Part shown: positions 9,001 to 17,538 of the stretch, in pieces
How positions within the stretch are numbered: position 1 is the first letter of the stretch
Layout: every line of letters starts with the position of its first letter
The notes under the pieces: generated by a model
Told to the model about the DNA's origin: nothing
Database searches by the model: none
What the model saw: the letters and a program-made list of their open reading frames with translations, nothing else
Made by a program: the position numbers and the translations under genes
Source: Clostridia bacterium
GTDB lineage: Bacteria > Bacillota > Clostridia > UMGS1810
Direction: 5' to 3'
Length of the DNA stretch: 34,424 bases
Assembly (NCBI GenBank): GCA_016293435.1
Contig: JAEDEG010000018.1
Coordinates: 1 to 34,424, forward strand

Positions 9001-9858
9001 TTATTTTTTTACTCTCTTTCTGTAAGACCTGGGGCTCGTTCCCATAAATTCTTTAAAATATCTTGAAAAATGGCACACATTCTGAAAGCCTGTTTTGTCA
9101 GCAATTTCGGCAATTGACAGCTTCGAAGTTTCGAGGAGGTCAATTGCCTTTGATATTCTTCTCATTATCACATATTTGTGCATTGGGTATCCGGTTTTTC
9201 TCTTAACAATTTTATTTATGTGCTGAGGATGAAAATTGAAAAACTTCGCAATGTCTCCGTTTGTCAGATTTTTTATACAGTTCTCGTGAATATATTCTAT
9301 AATCTCGTCCGATTTATCGATACTCTTTGAAGATGTGTCCGGGGTGAATGTGTCGGACAGTTCGCTCAAAATGATGATCATTTTTGCACTGGTACGCATA
9401 TTCATATGACTTTTTGGTTTGCGAAATTCCGAAAAGATTCCCAAAAACATATCTTCAATCTGTCTTGCCGACTTCATATATATAGTATTATTAAACTCGG
9501 GGCGATCGTCAAATATTGTGCTGTCGCTGATTCTGTCGGGATTAAAAATATCGGGTGGCTCCGGAGTAATTTTAAAGCTGTTGGTAATACTTTTTTCGCA
9601 GGTAAAATCAAAATTAATGATAATATATTCCGGTTCATGCTCCGATGCACATATGCGATAGCTCTGATTTGCTCTCCACATAAGCACCGAACCTGTGCTC
9701 ATGGTATACTCTGTATCGTCTACAATAATTTTGCCCTCACCCGACACAGCATACACAATACAGTTGTCATATGCCTTTAGGGTTTTTTCGTCTGTGGCAA
9801 GCGAAGGCTTTAGACGCGAAGTGTAGCGTATAAACGGTTTTATTTCTTCAAAATTCAT
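9001..9858 (-). CDS. AraC-family regulator (second), likely regulator of the lyase genes
   Basis: A 285-residue protein with an N-terminal cupin-like sensor (about 30-75; VSGEGKIIVDDTEYTMSTGS) and a C-terminal AraC DNA-binding domain. The two helix-turn-helix segments are near residues 196-222 (LTNGDIAKFFNFHPQHINKI) and 245-280 (LSIAEIADKTGFQNVCHFSR, then FMGTSPRSYRKR). It starts at ATG 9858 behind AAGGGTGGTG. The gene is divergent from lyase 1 with 215 bp between them. That gap holds its own extended -10 promoter and a 16-bp site that recurs at the GH88 promoter. It probably activates both units in response to an oligosaccharide; this assignment rests on position and the shared site. Confidence 0.9.
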   Translation of the reverse strand: MNFEEIKPFIRYTSRLKPSLATDEKTLKAYDNCIVYAVSGEGKIIVDDTEYTMSTGSVLMWRANQSYRICASEHEPEYIIINFDFTCEKSITNSFKITPEPPDIFNPDRISDSTIFDDRPEFNNTIYMKSARQIEDMFLGIFSEFRKPKSHMNMRTSAKMIIILSELSDTFTPDTSSKSIDKSDEIIEYIHENCIKNLTNGDIAKFFNFHPQHINKIVKRKTGYPMHKYVIMRRISKAIDLLETSKLSIAEIADKTGFQNVCHFSRYFKEFMGTSPRSYRKRVKK

Positions 9859-9879
9859 TTTTTCACCACCCTTACTTCC

Positions 9880-9908
9880 ATTATATCACACATTTTTTAA
9901 TTTGTCAC
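9880..9908 (-). promoter_or_regulatory. sigma-A-type promoter of the second AraC gene
   Basis: Read on the minus strand: -35 GTGACA (9903-9908), a 17-bp spacer, then -10 TATAAT (9880-9885) preceded by TGA, an extended -10. The strong -10 suggests steady expression. The 16-bp repeated site at 9915-9930 lies six bases upstream of the -35, well placed for autoregulation. Confidence 0.75.
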
Positions 9909-9914
9909 TAATTT

Positions 9915-9979
9915 TGCTCATTTTCATCAAAAAAAGATTGGTTTATACTGTTTTTGTTTTTATATATGTGTGGTAGAAT
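9915..9979 (+). promoter_or_regulatory. operator plus activator-dependent promoter of lyase 1
   Basis: The 16-mer TGCTCATTTTCATCAA (9915-9930) is followed after exactly 43 bp by an extended -10 (TGG TAGAAT; hexamer 9974-9979). The -35 region is a poor T-rich hexamer (about 9951-9956), which suggests dependence on an activator. The same 16-mer, spacing and T-tract occur at 16033-16097. Transcription would begin near 9986, leaving a leader of roughly 90-100 bases. Confidence 0.75.
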
Positions 9980-10073
9980 GAGAATGAAAATGATATATAA
10001 CAAATAAAATAAGTTGATTTATTAATAAAAAACTTTTGGATTATGTGCTTTTTAGGGCAAAAGAAAGGAAACG

Positions 10074-13000
10074 GTGAGTGTAATGAAATTAATCAATAGG
10101 TTTGGCAAAACGGCAATGTCGTTATTTTTGTCATTTTGCTTGATGTGTCCGTTGTGTCCGAGCGTGATGGGCGCAGTATCGGCAGAGCCCGCTTTACAGA
10201 CATTGCTATATGCCGACGACTTTTCCGACGGAGTTATAGCTCCAAATATAGATACATATCGTTTCTATACACAATCCCCTGCCGACACTCTCACCGAGAC
10301 CGGCGGCAAGCTCGTTTTTGAAAGGCAAAAATTTATATGGAATACCGACAAAGAATACGGCGAACCGTCAGTCAGAATATATGCCACCGAAGATCACAGC
10401 CCGGTCAGCGGCGAAATTTATACTAAGTTTACCCTTTCCAAAACCCGCGAGGTTGTACGCATAAGATTTTGTGATGAAGCGGGCAGCTATATTACCCAAA
10501 TTTCGTGGGAGGGCGACAGCTTTAGCTTTGGTTGGCGCACCTCGGAGCTTGCTTCTGCATCCAAAACCATCACAATCCCTTCAAGCGAAAGCGTCACAAT
10601 TGCACTTCGTTCAAACATAAACTCCTCGTGTCCTCAATTTTCGCTTTGGATAAACGGCGAGCTTATGGTCGACAATATGTATTCGGTTACCAATATAAGC
10701 TGCGTCAATTTCAGCATGATTCAGGTGTACACCTTGCTTTATTCGTCCTATAGCAAGGCAGGCACATTCTCAATTGATGATGTAACAATGTCTCTTGTTT
10801 GCGACGTTCCCACTGTGGAGCACATGATAACGGAAAACACTTTCGACTCTCCCGAAACCCCCAATCTCATAACTACCAATCTTGTGGGCGGCGGCAGTGC
10901 TGAAATATCAAACGGTGTGCTCAATCTCATAAAGACCGGCAGCGACACATCTCAGGTTGGTGTAAATGTATATACCGGAGCCGATAATGCGACCTCTGCA
11001 TCCGGCGTTGTCGGTCTTGAGTTTGATATAGAAAGAGAGCAGTCAAATACCGTGCAGATAAGAAGCATGGATTCCAACGGTAATCTCTACTATTCAATGT
11101 CGTGGAGCTACGACGGAATTGCTGCCTACTATTCCGACGATCCTGCCGCTCAAGGCACCTCAAAAGGTGTTTGGACAGGCTCCGCCAACAGGATTCACGT
11201 TAACATGATGTTTGACACAGCCAACTCTACCTATTGGCTGTGGGTAAACGGTCAGGCTGCAGTAGAGGAGAAATATTCCCGTTCGGTTGGTGTTGGCGCA
11301 ATTTGCTATACAATGTTCTATCTCGAGAGAATCAACAATGTCAAGATAGATAACTACAAAATATATGAGGCCATACCGCCCAAGTCTCTCAGGCTAAAGT
11401 TTGACTTAAGCGGCTTTGGAGAGGATGATATGCTAAATGAGATACCTCAGGCAGGCAATATTATTTCGCATTCTGTAAATCTTCCCTCGCTTCTTCGCTA
11501 TGGCACATCGGTAAGCTGGCAAAGCTCACATCCCGATATCATAAATCCTTCTACAGGTGAGGTTACAAGACCCGTTGGAGTGTCAGAGAATCCTCTTGTT
11601 ACTCTTACCGCAAGCTTTAACAACAGCGGATTTACATATATCGGAGAATATAAATACTATGTTCTCAGAGATTTTCCCGAGGGCACAAACATTGCAGAGC
11701 AGGAGGCAAACGATATAAAGCACTCCTATCTCACCTCCGAAAATCCCAATTCAATTAAAACAAGCCTCAACCTTATGGACAAGGGGCTCTACGGTTCTGA
11801 TATCAGATGGACATCTTCAAATACATCGGTAATTACCAATTCGGGCAGAGTTATACGCCCGCGTTTTGACGAGCCCGATGCCACCGTCACAATGACCGCA
11901 GCCATAGGCGAGTATTCCAAAAAACTGAGCTTTACAGTATTGGCAGATGAAGCTCCGAAAGATCCAATGCACACCTCCGATGAAGAATTTTTCGGTGTGT
12001 GGAACGGAACGGCATTTTCGGTTACCCCTCAGCTCGACTATAGCATTTCGGGGCTTGCCGCTGTGCAGAAATGTGCAAAGGCGGGCGATTATGCCGGTGC
12101 AAAAAATGCACTGTATGAGTATTTTAAGGTGCGCTCGGTACCATCTCCCATAGGTCTTGGCACTCGTCACCCGGGTTGGGTTGATGCAAGAGCCGACGGT
12201 CTTTTTGAAATGTCGGAGGAGGCTGCATACTGGAAAGGACTTATGACAGTTACCTCCAATACCTACGAGCCTGTCACGGTATCTTTGTATAAGCCTTCTT
12301 CGATTTCAAAATCAGCCTGCAAAACCTTTGAGCTGATTGCCCGTTACAATGAGTGCACCTCGGCATATATTCTCGGTACCGGTGCAGATGATTCTGCAAT
12401 GGTGCCAACGCTTGAACTGACCGTAAACGGAAAGGTACGTTCCTACAAAGCCACCAATACAGCCACCATAAGAGCAGGCAAATATTCGAGAGAGCACACA
12501 GGCAACAGCAAAGAGCTCACAGCAAAGATGTTTGGCGGCTTTCTCGGAGATGAGACCTACCGCATACTTCTTGCCTTCGACCTTTCGGATATAAGCTCAT
12601 CTGCATCTGTTACCGATGCAAAGCTCACAGTATATGCCAAAAAAAGCTCACCGTCTGCCGACAGTAAGGAGCTTTGGATTATAGACAACAAGGGCGGTGC
12701 ATGGAGCGAGGATTCTGTATACTGGGATAGTCTCAACTTTGCCGTTCACAACTACAACGGTCTTATGGGAGGCTGTGACTGGAAGAGTGCGCGCTCGTCG
12801 GATATAGAATTTGCATATCAGATGCCCCGATTTATGCATGCACGCAGCACTATGTCCGAATACAAATACACAGGCAACGAAAAATATGCCTACTCTCTTC
12901 TCAGTCAGGTTATGGATATCATCACAGATACCGGCAGCAAAACACCATATCCCCGAAGCCTCGATGCGGCGCTTCGTATGCAGCAGCTTGTTCCTCTGAT

Positions 13001-15938
13001 GAACACCTTTGCCCACAGTCCGTATCTTACGCCCGACTTTTGCACGGCATTTATGAAATATATGTATTCTCAGTTTGAATACTTCCCCACACGCAAAGAA
13101 GCTACCGGCAACTGGCGCGAATATGAGCAGCTTGCCGTTCTCTATGCAACCTCTGCCTATCCCGAGCTTTCAAACTCGGCATCTACCAAGGAAACATGCA
13201 TCTGGTCGTGGCAAAATGCCCTTAGCATAAGCTTTATGCCCGACGGAAGTTATATCGAGGATACAGGCGGATACCATCGCAGCTCTTTCAATATGTATCG
13301 CGATTTCAAAAAGGCGTGTATGAACTCCGGCACCGAGCTTCCCAAAGAATTTGACGAAGCGCTTCACAAGGCGGCATATTATATGGCACTCACCAACGGT
13401 CCCTATGGCTTGAGCCTCCAATACGGCGATGAGGGCGGAGCCCAATTCGGTGCGAACCGATATAGTGATATATCAGGCTGGTATTCAGATGATTATCTTA
13501 GGTTTATAGATTCCTTTGGTACCTTGGGCACAAAGCCCTCATGGACTTCATATCAGTTCCCTGATGGCAGATACACAATAATGCGCTCCGACTGGACAAA
13601 AGAAGCAATATATCTCCACACAAATGTACGCGGCGGCGGCGGTCACGGTCACGCCGATGACAACAGCATTATTCTCATGGCAGGAGGCAGACGTCTTCTT
13701 GTAGATGCGGGCAAATTCACCTACAATTCCTACGATCCCGCAAGACTGTACGGTTTGTCAACCCAAGGCCACAACACCGTTGTCATAAACGATACCTCTC
13801 AGCGCATGAGCTGGACAGGCAATGAATACACGGTAAGGGGCAATATTAATCGTTGGGCTTCCAATTCAGCCTTCGATTTTCTCTCTCAGTCAACTGTGTC
13901 TTATCCCTATCATGACCATACCCGCAATATCCTGTTTAAAAAAGACGGTCTTTTTGTAGTGTCTGACCGTATGGTTCCTCAAGACATTTCATCTGAGAAC
14001 AACTATAAGCAATATTGGCACATGATGCCCGAAGCCGGAATATCTGCCGATGCAGACACCAAAACCCTTGCCTCTGGCTACTCAGACGGCAAAAATCTCA
14101 TTATCACCTCAGCTGATGATGTAAGCACCAATCTTGAAGATGGCTTCTACGACATGGGTGACGGCACCGCAGTGTCCAACAAGGCGGGCGTATTTGAAAA
14201 AAATGCCGCCGGCGTTGCCACCCTCGATACCGTAATGTATGTTTCCGATTATGCCGATGCAAAAGTGAGTGCAGAGCATCTCAATACCGGCATGGCAGAT
14301 AGTGACGTTTCGGCACTTAAAATAACTGTTTGCGAAAACAACACTTCAAAAACTCACTATTATATGTATAACCATACCTACAGCTCTGCCTCATCAATCA
14401 GCTTCGGCGGCTATACCACCAATGCAAGAGCAGCTCTTGTGTCTGAAGATGCCGAGGGCAATGTAACCTCTATGATTATGACCGACGGCAGCTTTATACA
14501 AAAGGACGGTGCAGATATTATCAACACCACCGGTGCTGCAGCCGATATTTGTGCGTTGTTTGAATCAAAAAAAATAGAGCTTTCAAGCGGTGACAGCACA
14601 CTTGATGCAAAGGATGTAACCATAGCTCAGCTTTGTGATATTGAAGCAGTGACCTACAACGGTGAGTACATGGATTATACAGCATCAAACGGCACAATCA
14701 CCGTTGGCGACAAAGAGGAAAACGGCGTCTGCAGCGATCTTTACAGTGTTTTGGATAATTTGGTTATAAATACCACTGCAGAGGGAACAAACGGCAAAAC
14801 CTATCTCATAGGCAATCTCGATTTTACCGTAAAGTCGGGTGAATCAGGCTCTCGGATAACCTATACCGTGAGCGATACCTCCCTTGTGTCACAAAGTGGC
14901 ACGGTTACAAGAGCGTCATATGATAAACCTCTCACACTCACTGTCACCTCATCCAAAAACAACATCTCACTGTCCGAAACACTTGAATTTATGATACCCG
15001 GCAAATACAACAAAATCGGCGCAGAAAGCATGCCGCTTATTTCGGAGCAATATTCTTCGGATGTAACCGTAACCGATACCAACACTGCCGGCAAAACCGA
15101 TTCGTCACAGCTTACCGCTTTTTCAAATACAAACGGCAAGGTATCCTTTACCTCAGCCTATGCAGAAAAGGTTGAACCGGGCTTTACTCTCACTCATTCC
15201 TCAAACCTGACGGGCAGATTTGTTCAGGAGCTCATTTTTTCGTCAGACAGCGATGCACTGAGAATCAGATTTTCGGATTATTCGTGGAACCGCAAGCTTG
15301 ATATATACTATCTCGAAAACGGCACTTTGGCAGCAGCGGGTGACACAACCGTGTATCACACCTCAAGCTTTGGCGGCAAAAAGGTAAGGCTTTCACTTGA
15401 TTTTTCTATGGATTCCAACACTGCCGACATCTATGTTGACGGTGAGCTCTGGCTCGATGACTTTGCCCTCGTCTCAGGCGGATATCGCAACATAAAACTC
15501 ATCATGGTATCGCACCACTGCGCCACCATATTGGGCAAATGGCGAGAGGGCATGGGTACAACAACCTTCCATTCAATGAATGTATATAAAGCCGTCAGCG
15601 AAGCTTCAATTATGCCGGTTATGATTGGCGAATGTGTATATTCAAACGGCGGCACACCGGCTGCGGGCATCAACAGTGTAACTGTGCCTGTTGCGGCAAC
15701 CGGCTCCGTGGGAGAATCAGACGGCGGCATTTTGGTATATGCAATCTATTCTCAAAACAAAAATGCAAAAAAGCTTGTTGGCATCAGCATGCAAAAGCTC
15801 GGTTTAGACAAGTTTTACCATAGGGAATATACTGCAAATATAAATTTGGATACCGATGTGCAAAATCCGTCTCAAAAGGTGTTTGTTATAGCTGACACAA
15901 GCTCGGTCAGACCGCCCAAATCAGGGGAGATAAACTGA
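10074..15938 (+). CDS. secreted giant heparinase II/III-type polysaccharide lyase (lyase 1)
   Basis: A 1954-residue secreted protein with a signal peptide ending near residue 37 (AVSA). In order: jelly-roll modules (44-241, 248-436), aBig domains (439-536, 539-625), then the lyase. The lyase begins with a helical segment (630-745), is interrupted by a DNRLRE/CBM96-like beta domain (about 749-888), and resumes as the alpha/alpha barrel (892-1176) and the heparinase II/III beta-sandwich (to about 1500). A third aBig (1559-1648), another jelly-roll (1648-1840) and a 110-residue tail follow. N1013 and Y1067 are 54 apart, as are Asn240 and Tyr294 in heparinase III as I recall them. H1193, D1211 and H1233 fit the heparinase II metal site. 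By analogy it cleaves uronic-acid polymers by beta-elimination. It has no SLH anchor. The start is either GTG 10074 or ATG 10083, the latter behind GGTGAG. Confidence 0.85.
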   Translation: MSVMKLINRFGKTAMSLFLSFCLMCPLCPSVMGAVSAEPALQTLLYADDFSDGVIAPNIDTYRFYTQSPADTLTETGGKLVFERQKFIWNTDKEYGEPSVRIYATEDHSPVSGEIYTKFTLSKTREVVRIRFCDEAGSYITQISWEGDSFSFGWRTSELASASKTITIPSSESVTIALRSNINSSCPQFSLWINGELMVDNMYSVTNISCVNFSMIQVYTLLYSSYSKAGTFSIDDVTMSLVCDVPTVEHMITENTFDSPETPNLITTNLVGGGSAEISNGVLNLIKTGSDTSQVGVNVYTGADNATSASGVVGLEFDIEREQSNTVQIRSMDSNGNLYYSMSWSYDGIAAYYSDDPAAQGTSKGVWTGSANRIHVNMMFDTANSTYWLWVNGQAAVEEKYSRSVGVGAICYTMFYLERINNVKIDNYKIYEAIPPKSLRLKFDLSGFGEDDMLNEIPQAGNIISHSVNLPSLLRYGTSVSWQSSHPDIINPSTGEVTRPVGVSENPLVTLTASFNNSGFTYIGEYKYYVLRDFPEGTNIAEQEANDIKHSYLTSENPNSIKTSLNLMDKGLYGSDIRWTSSNTSVITNSGRVIRPRFDEPDATVTMTAAIGEYSKKLSFTVLADEAPKDPMHTSDEEFFGVWNGTAFSVTPQLDYSISGLAAVQKCAKAGDYAGAKNALYEYFKVRSVPSPIGLGTRHPGWVDARADGLFEMSEEAAYWKGLMTVTSNTYEPVTVSLYKPSSISKSACKTFELIARYNECTSAYILGTGADDSAMVPTLELTVNGKVRSYKATNTATIRAGKYSREHTGNSKELTAKMFGGFLGDETYRILLAFDLSDISSSASVTDAKLTVYAKKSSPSADSKELWIIDNKGGAWSEDSVYWDSLNFAVHNYNGLMGGCDWKSARSSDIEFAYQMPRFMHARSTMSEYKYTGNEKYAYSLLSQVMDIITDTGSKTPYPRSLDAALRMQQLVPLMNTFAHSPYLTPDFCTAFMKYMYSQFEYFPTRKEATGNWREYEQLAVLYATSAYPELSNSASTKETCIWSWQNALSISFMPDGSYIEDTGGYHRSSFNMYRDFKKACMNSGTELPKEFDEALHKAAYYMALTNGPYGLSLQYGDEGGAQFGANRYSDISGWYSDDYLRFIDSFGTLGTKPSWTSYQFPDGRYTIMRSDWTKEAIYLHTNVRGGGGHGHADDNSIILMAGGRRLLVDAGKFTYNSYDPARLYGLSTQGHNTVVINDTSQRMSWTGNEYTVRGNINRWASNSAFDFLSQSTVSYPYHDHTRNILFKKDGLFVVSDRMVPQDISSENNYKQYWHMMPEAGISADADTKTLASGYSDGKNLIITSADDVSTNLEDGFYDMGDGTAVSNKAGVFEKNAAGVATLDTVMYVSDYADAKVSAEHLNTGMADSDVSALKITVCENNTSKTHYYMYNHTYSSASSISFGGYTTNARAALVSEDAEGNVTSMIMTDGSFIQKDGADIINTTGAAADICALFESKKIELSSGDSTLDAKDVTIAQLCDIEAVTYNGEYMDYTASNGTITVGDKEENGVCSDLYSVLDNLVINTTAEGTNGKTYLIGNLDFTVKSGESGSRITYTVSDTSLVSQSGTVTRASYDKPLTLTVTSSKNNISLSETLEFMIPGKYNKIGAESMPLISEQYSSDVTVTDTNTAGKTDSSQLTAFSNTNGKVSFTSAYAEKVEPGFTLTHSSNLTGRFVQELIFSSDSDALRIRFSDYSWNRKLDIYYLENGTLAAAGDTTVYHTSSFGGKKVRLSLDFSMDSNTADIYVDGELWLDDFALVSGGYRNIKLIMVSHHCATILGKWREGMGTTTFHSMNVYKAVSEASIMPVMIGECVYSNGGTPAAGINSVTVPVAATGSVGESDGGILVYAIYSQNKNAKKLVGISMQKLGLDKFYHREYTANINLDTDVQNPSQKVFVIADTSSVRPPKSGEIN
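10815..14700 (+). repeat. large direct duplication, copy in lyase 1
   Basis: From the second jelly-roll through the end of the catalytic beta-sandwich, this DNA is visibly similar to 20482-24350, often for tens of bases at a time (for example GAAAACAC-TTCGACTCTCCCGA, differing by one base). Catalytic positions keep a constant offset of 734 residues between the two proteins, so there are no net indels from N1013 to H1193. The first module (about 10200-10800) also matches 17660-18250. The ends are approximate. Confidence 0.8.
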
Positions 15939-16032
15939 GCATGCGCACTGCTGTGTTAATACAAATTTACAATTTGAGCATTTAGAAAATATATGAAAAT
16001 CTGTAAAAATAATTAATTTTCGGGTGTAATAA

Positions 16033-16097
16033 TGCTCATTTTCATCAAGTTTAGACTTGAAAACTCCGTTTTTATTGTATTGTATATATGGTATAAT
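16033..16097 (+). promoter_or_regulatory. operator plus promoter of the GH88-lyase 2 unit
   Basis: The 16-mer TGCTCATTTTCATCAA (16033-16048) is identical to that at 9915-9930. It is followed after exactly 43 bp by an extended -10 (TGG TATAAT; hexamer 16092-16097). A common GTTTTT tract sits at the -35 position, but there is no good -35. The start of transcription would be near 16104, giving a leader of only about 20 bases. The rest of the 185-bp gap after lyase 1 is AT-rich, with small AT hairpins and no convincing terminator. Confidence 0.75.
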
Positions 16098-16123
16098 ACT
16101 CTTGAAAATATGGAGAGTTATTT

Positions 16124-17344
16124 ATGCAAAATTTTAATATTAACCAAAAATTTAAAAATATTGTATCTCCGCAAAGGCTTTCAGCCCTTTTGGAGGATGT
16201 AAAAACCATAGCTTACCGCAATACAATAAAGTTTCAGGAGTATTTTCCCAATGCTTCGGCAGACGACGGCATCTATATCTATACTCCCAACTTTTTTGAC
16301 TCGTGGCACGGTGGCTGGTGGACCGGTATATTCTATATGCTTTATACGGCATTTGGTGATGAGCGCTTTCGTCACTATGCCGACAGCTACAGCTCACGGT
16401 TTTACAATCTTATCAAAAATAACCGTATAGTTCACCGCGATATGGGGTTTGTTTATATTCCCATTTGTGTGCCGGATATCCTGATTAACCGCAGTACCGA
16501 AGCACTCGAAGCGGTTATCCTTGCTGCAGAATATATGGTCGAATCCTACGGTGAAACCGCAGGTGTAAATTTTGAAAAAGGCATTACCAAGCAAAAAACA
16601 CAAAGCAAAATTCGCTTTCCGGTGGCAGCTGCTGTAAATTCACTCATTTTGAGGCTGGCAGGCGGTATAAGCGAAAGCTCCCGATTCAAAGAGGTTGAAT
16701 GCGGCTTTGTGGAAAATTGCTTCAAATATAATGTGAATGCCGACGGTAGATGTTTTATGAATATGACGTTCGACCCGTCTAAAGGGCAAGTGGTACCCGG
16801 GAATGATGATTCATCCGAATACGGCTTTGCGGCTCGCGGCGATTATATCAGAGCCTATGCCTGGATAGCCTTTGCGCTGAGCCTCTATTATAACCCCGCC
16901 GGCGGCGAAAAATATGAGCAAAAGCTCTATAAAGTGATAACACATTTTCTTGGCATATCGGGCGGCAGTCTTGCCATGTTTACTCCCGGTGACGAAAGAG
17001 GCAGAAAGATTGTAGATACCACATCGGCAGCGATATTTGTGTGTTCCTTTGCCGAAATTTTAAAAAAGCTCGACACTGCCCATGAGCACTACTTATTTTA
17101 TTTTAATCTCTTTCAAAAGTGGTTTGATTTTTTGACCGACCATGCCATATCACCGTCGTCGGGCAAGCAGGGCTTTTTGGATAAAGGCATATTGCTTGGC
17201 GGCTTCGAAATTGACGGCCGCAGAGTCAAAAACAGCTGCAACATATGCGGCGACTACTTTTATCTCGAAGCACTCATGCACATGACAAACGGCTTTGAAA
17301 GCTGCTGGAATGTGGACAGGCTATACAAAGGCGGCAAAAATTGA
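16124..17344 (+). CDS. divergent GH88-family unsaturated glucuronyl hydrolase
   Basis: A 406-residue protein with no signal peptide, so cytoplasmic. It has the alpha/alpha-barrel landmarks of GH88 in order: GWWTGIFYMLY (about 65-75), HRDMGF (D106), DTTSAAIFVCSFAEIL and CGDYFYLEAL near the end. GH88 enzymes hydrate the double bond of 4,5-unsaturated uronate left by lyases and release the HexNAc partner, which fits the flanking lyase genes. Two departures stand out. The second catalytic Asp of the D-x-x-x-N motif (Asp149 in the Bacillus GL1 enzyme) appears as A168 in VAAAVN. The usual RGQAW is replaced by RGDYIRAYAW (R238). The D106-to-168 spacing matches the reference pair closely (62 against 61). 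It may use another acid/base or act on a different substrate. GGAGAG precedes the ATG by six bases. Confidence 0.78.
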   Translation: MQNFNINQKFKNIVSPQRLSALLEDVKTIAYRNTIKFQEYFPNASADDGIYIYTPNFFDSWHGGWWTGIFYMLYTAFGDERFRHYADSYSSRFYNLIKNNRIVHRDMGFVYIPICVPDILINRSTEALEAVILAAEYMVESYGETAGVNFEKGITKQKTQSKIRFPVAAAVNSLILRLAGGISESSRFKEVECGFVENCFKYNVNADGRCFMNMTFDPSKGQVVPGNDDSSEYGFAARGDYIRAYAWIAFALSLYYNPAGGEKYEQKLYKVITHFLGISGGSLAMFTPGDERGRKIVDTTSAAIFVCSFAEILKKLDTAHEHYLFYFNLFQKWFDFLTDHAISPSSGKQGFLDKGILLGGFEIDGRRVKNSCNICGDYFYLEALMHMTNGFESCWNVDRLYKGGKN

Positions 17345-17538
17345 GTGTCAAAGCTTTGTCATAAGGGTCAAAGGTGCAGCAAGGCTCACTCTCGGTGCCG
17401 CACCCTCGGCAATTATTTTGAAAGCATAGATAATATTATAGATATCAAAGGTACATCGGTGTCCGATTGCAGGATAAAGCCCAAATTATCGGGCACCGAA
17501 ACGATAATTAAACCCGATTTTTGTAAGGAGGATTTGCA
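17345..17538 (+). other. structured 194-bp leader between the GH88 gene and lyase 2
   Basis: No convincing gene is here; a 65-codon GTG frame lacks a ribosome site and resembles nothing known. TCGGTGTCCGAT (17456-17467) pairs with ATCGGGCACCGA (17488-17499): 12 pairs including one G-U, with a 20-base loop. GGTGC (17373-17377) can also pair with GCACC (17400-17404). No T-run follows, so this looks more like a structured leader or processing site than a terminator. The lyase 2 ribosome site AAGGAGG follows at about 17524. Confidence 0.5.

Noticed and set aside
15939..16032. Terminator after lyase 1
   Set aside because: Only AT-only inverted repeats are present (such as 15962-15967 with 15971-15976), with no GC stem or T-run.
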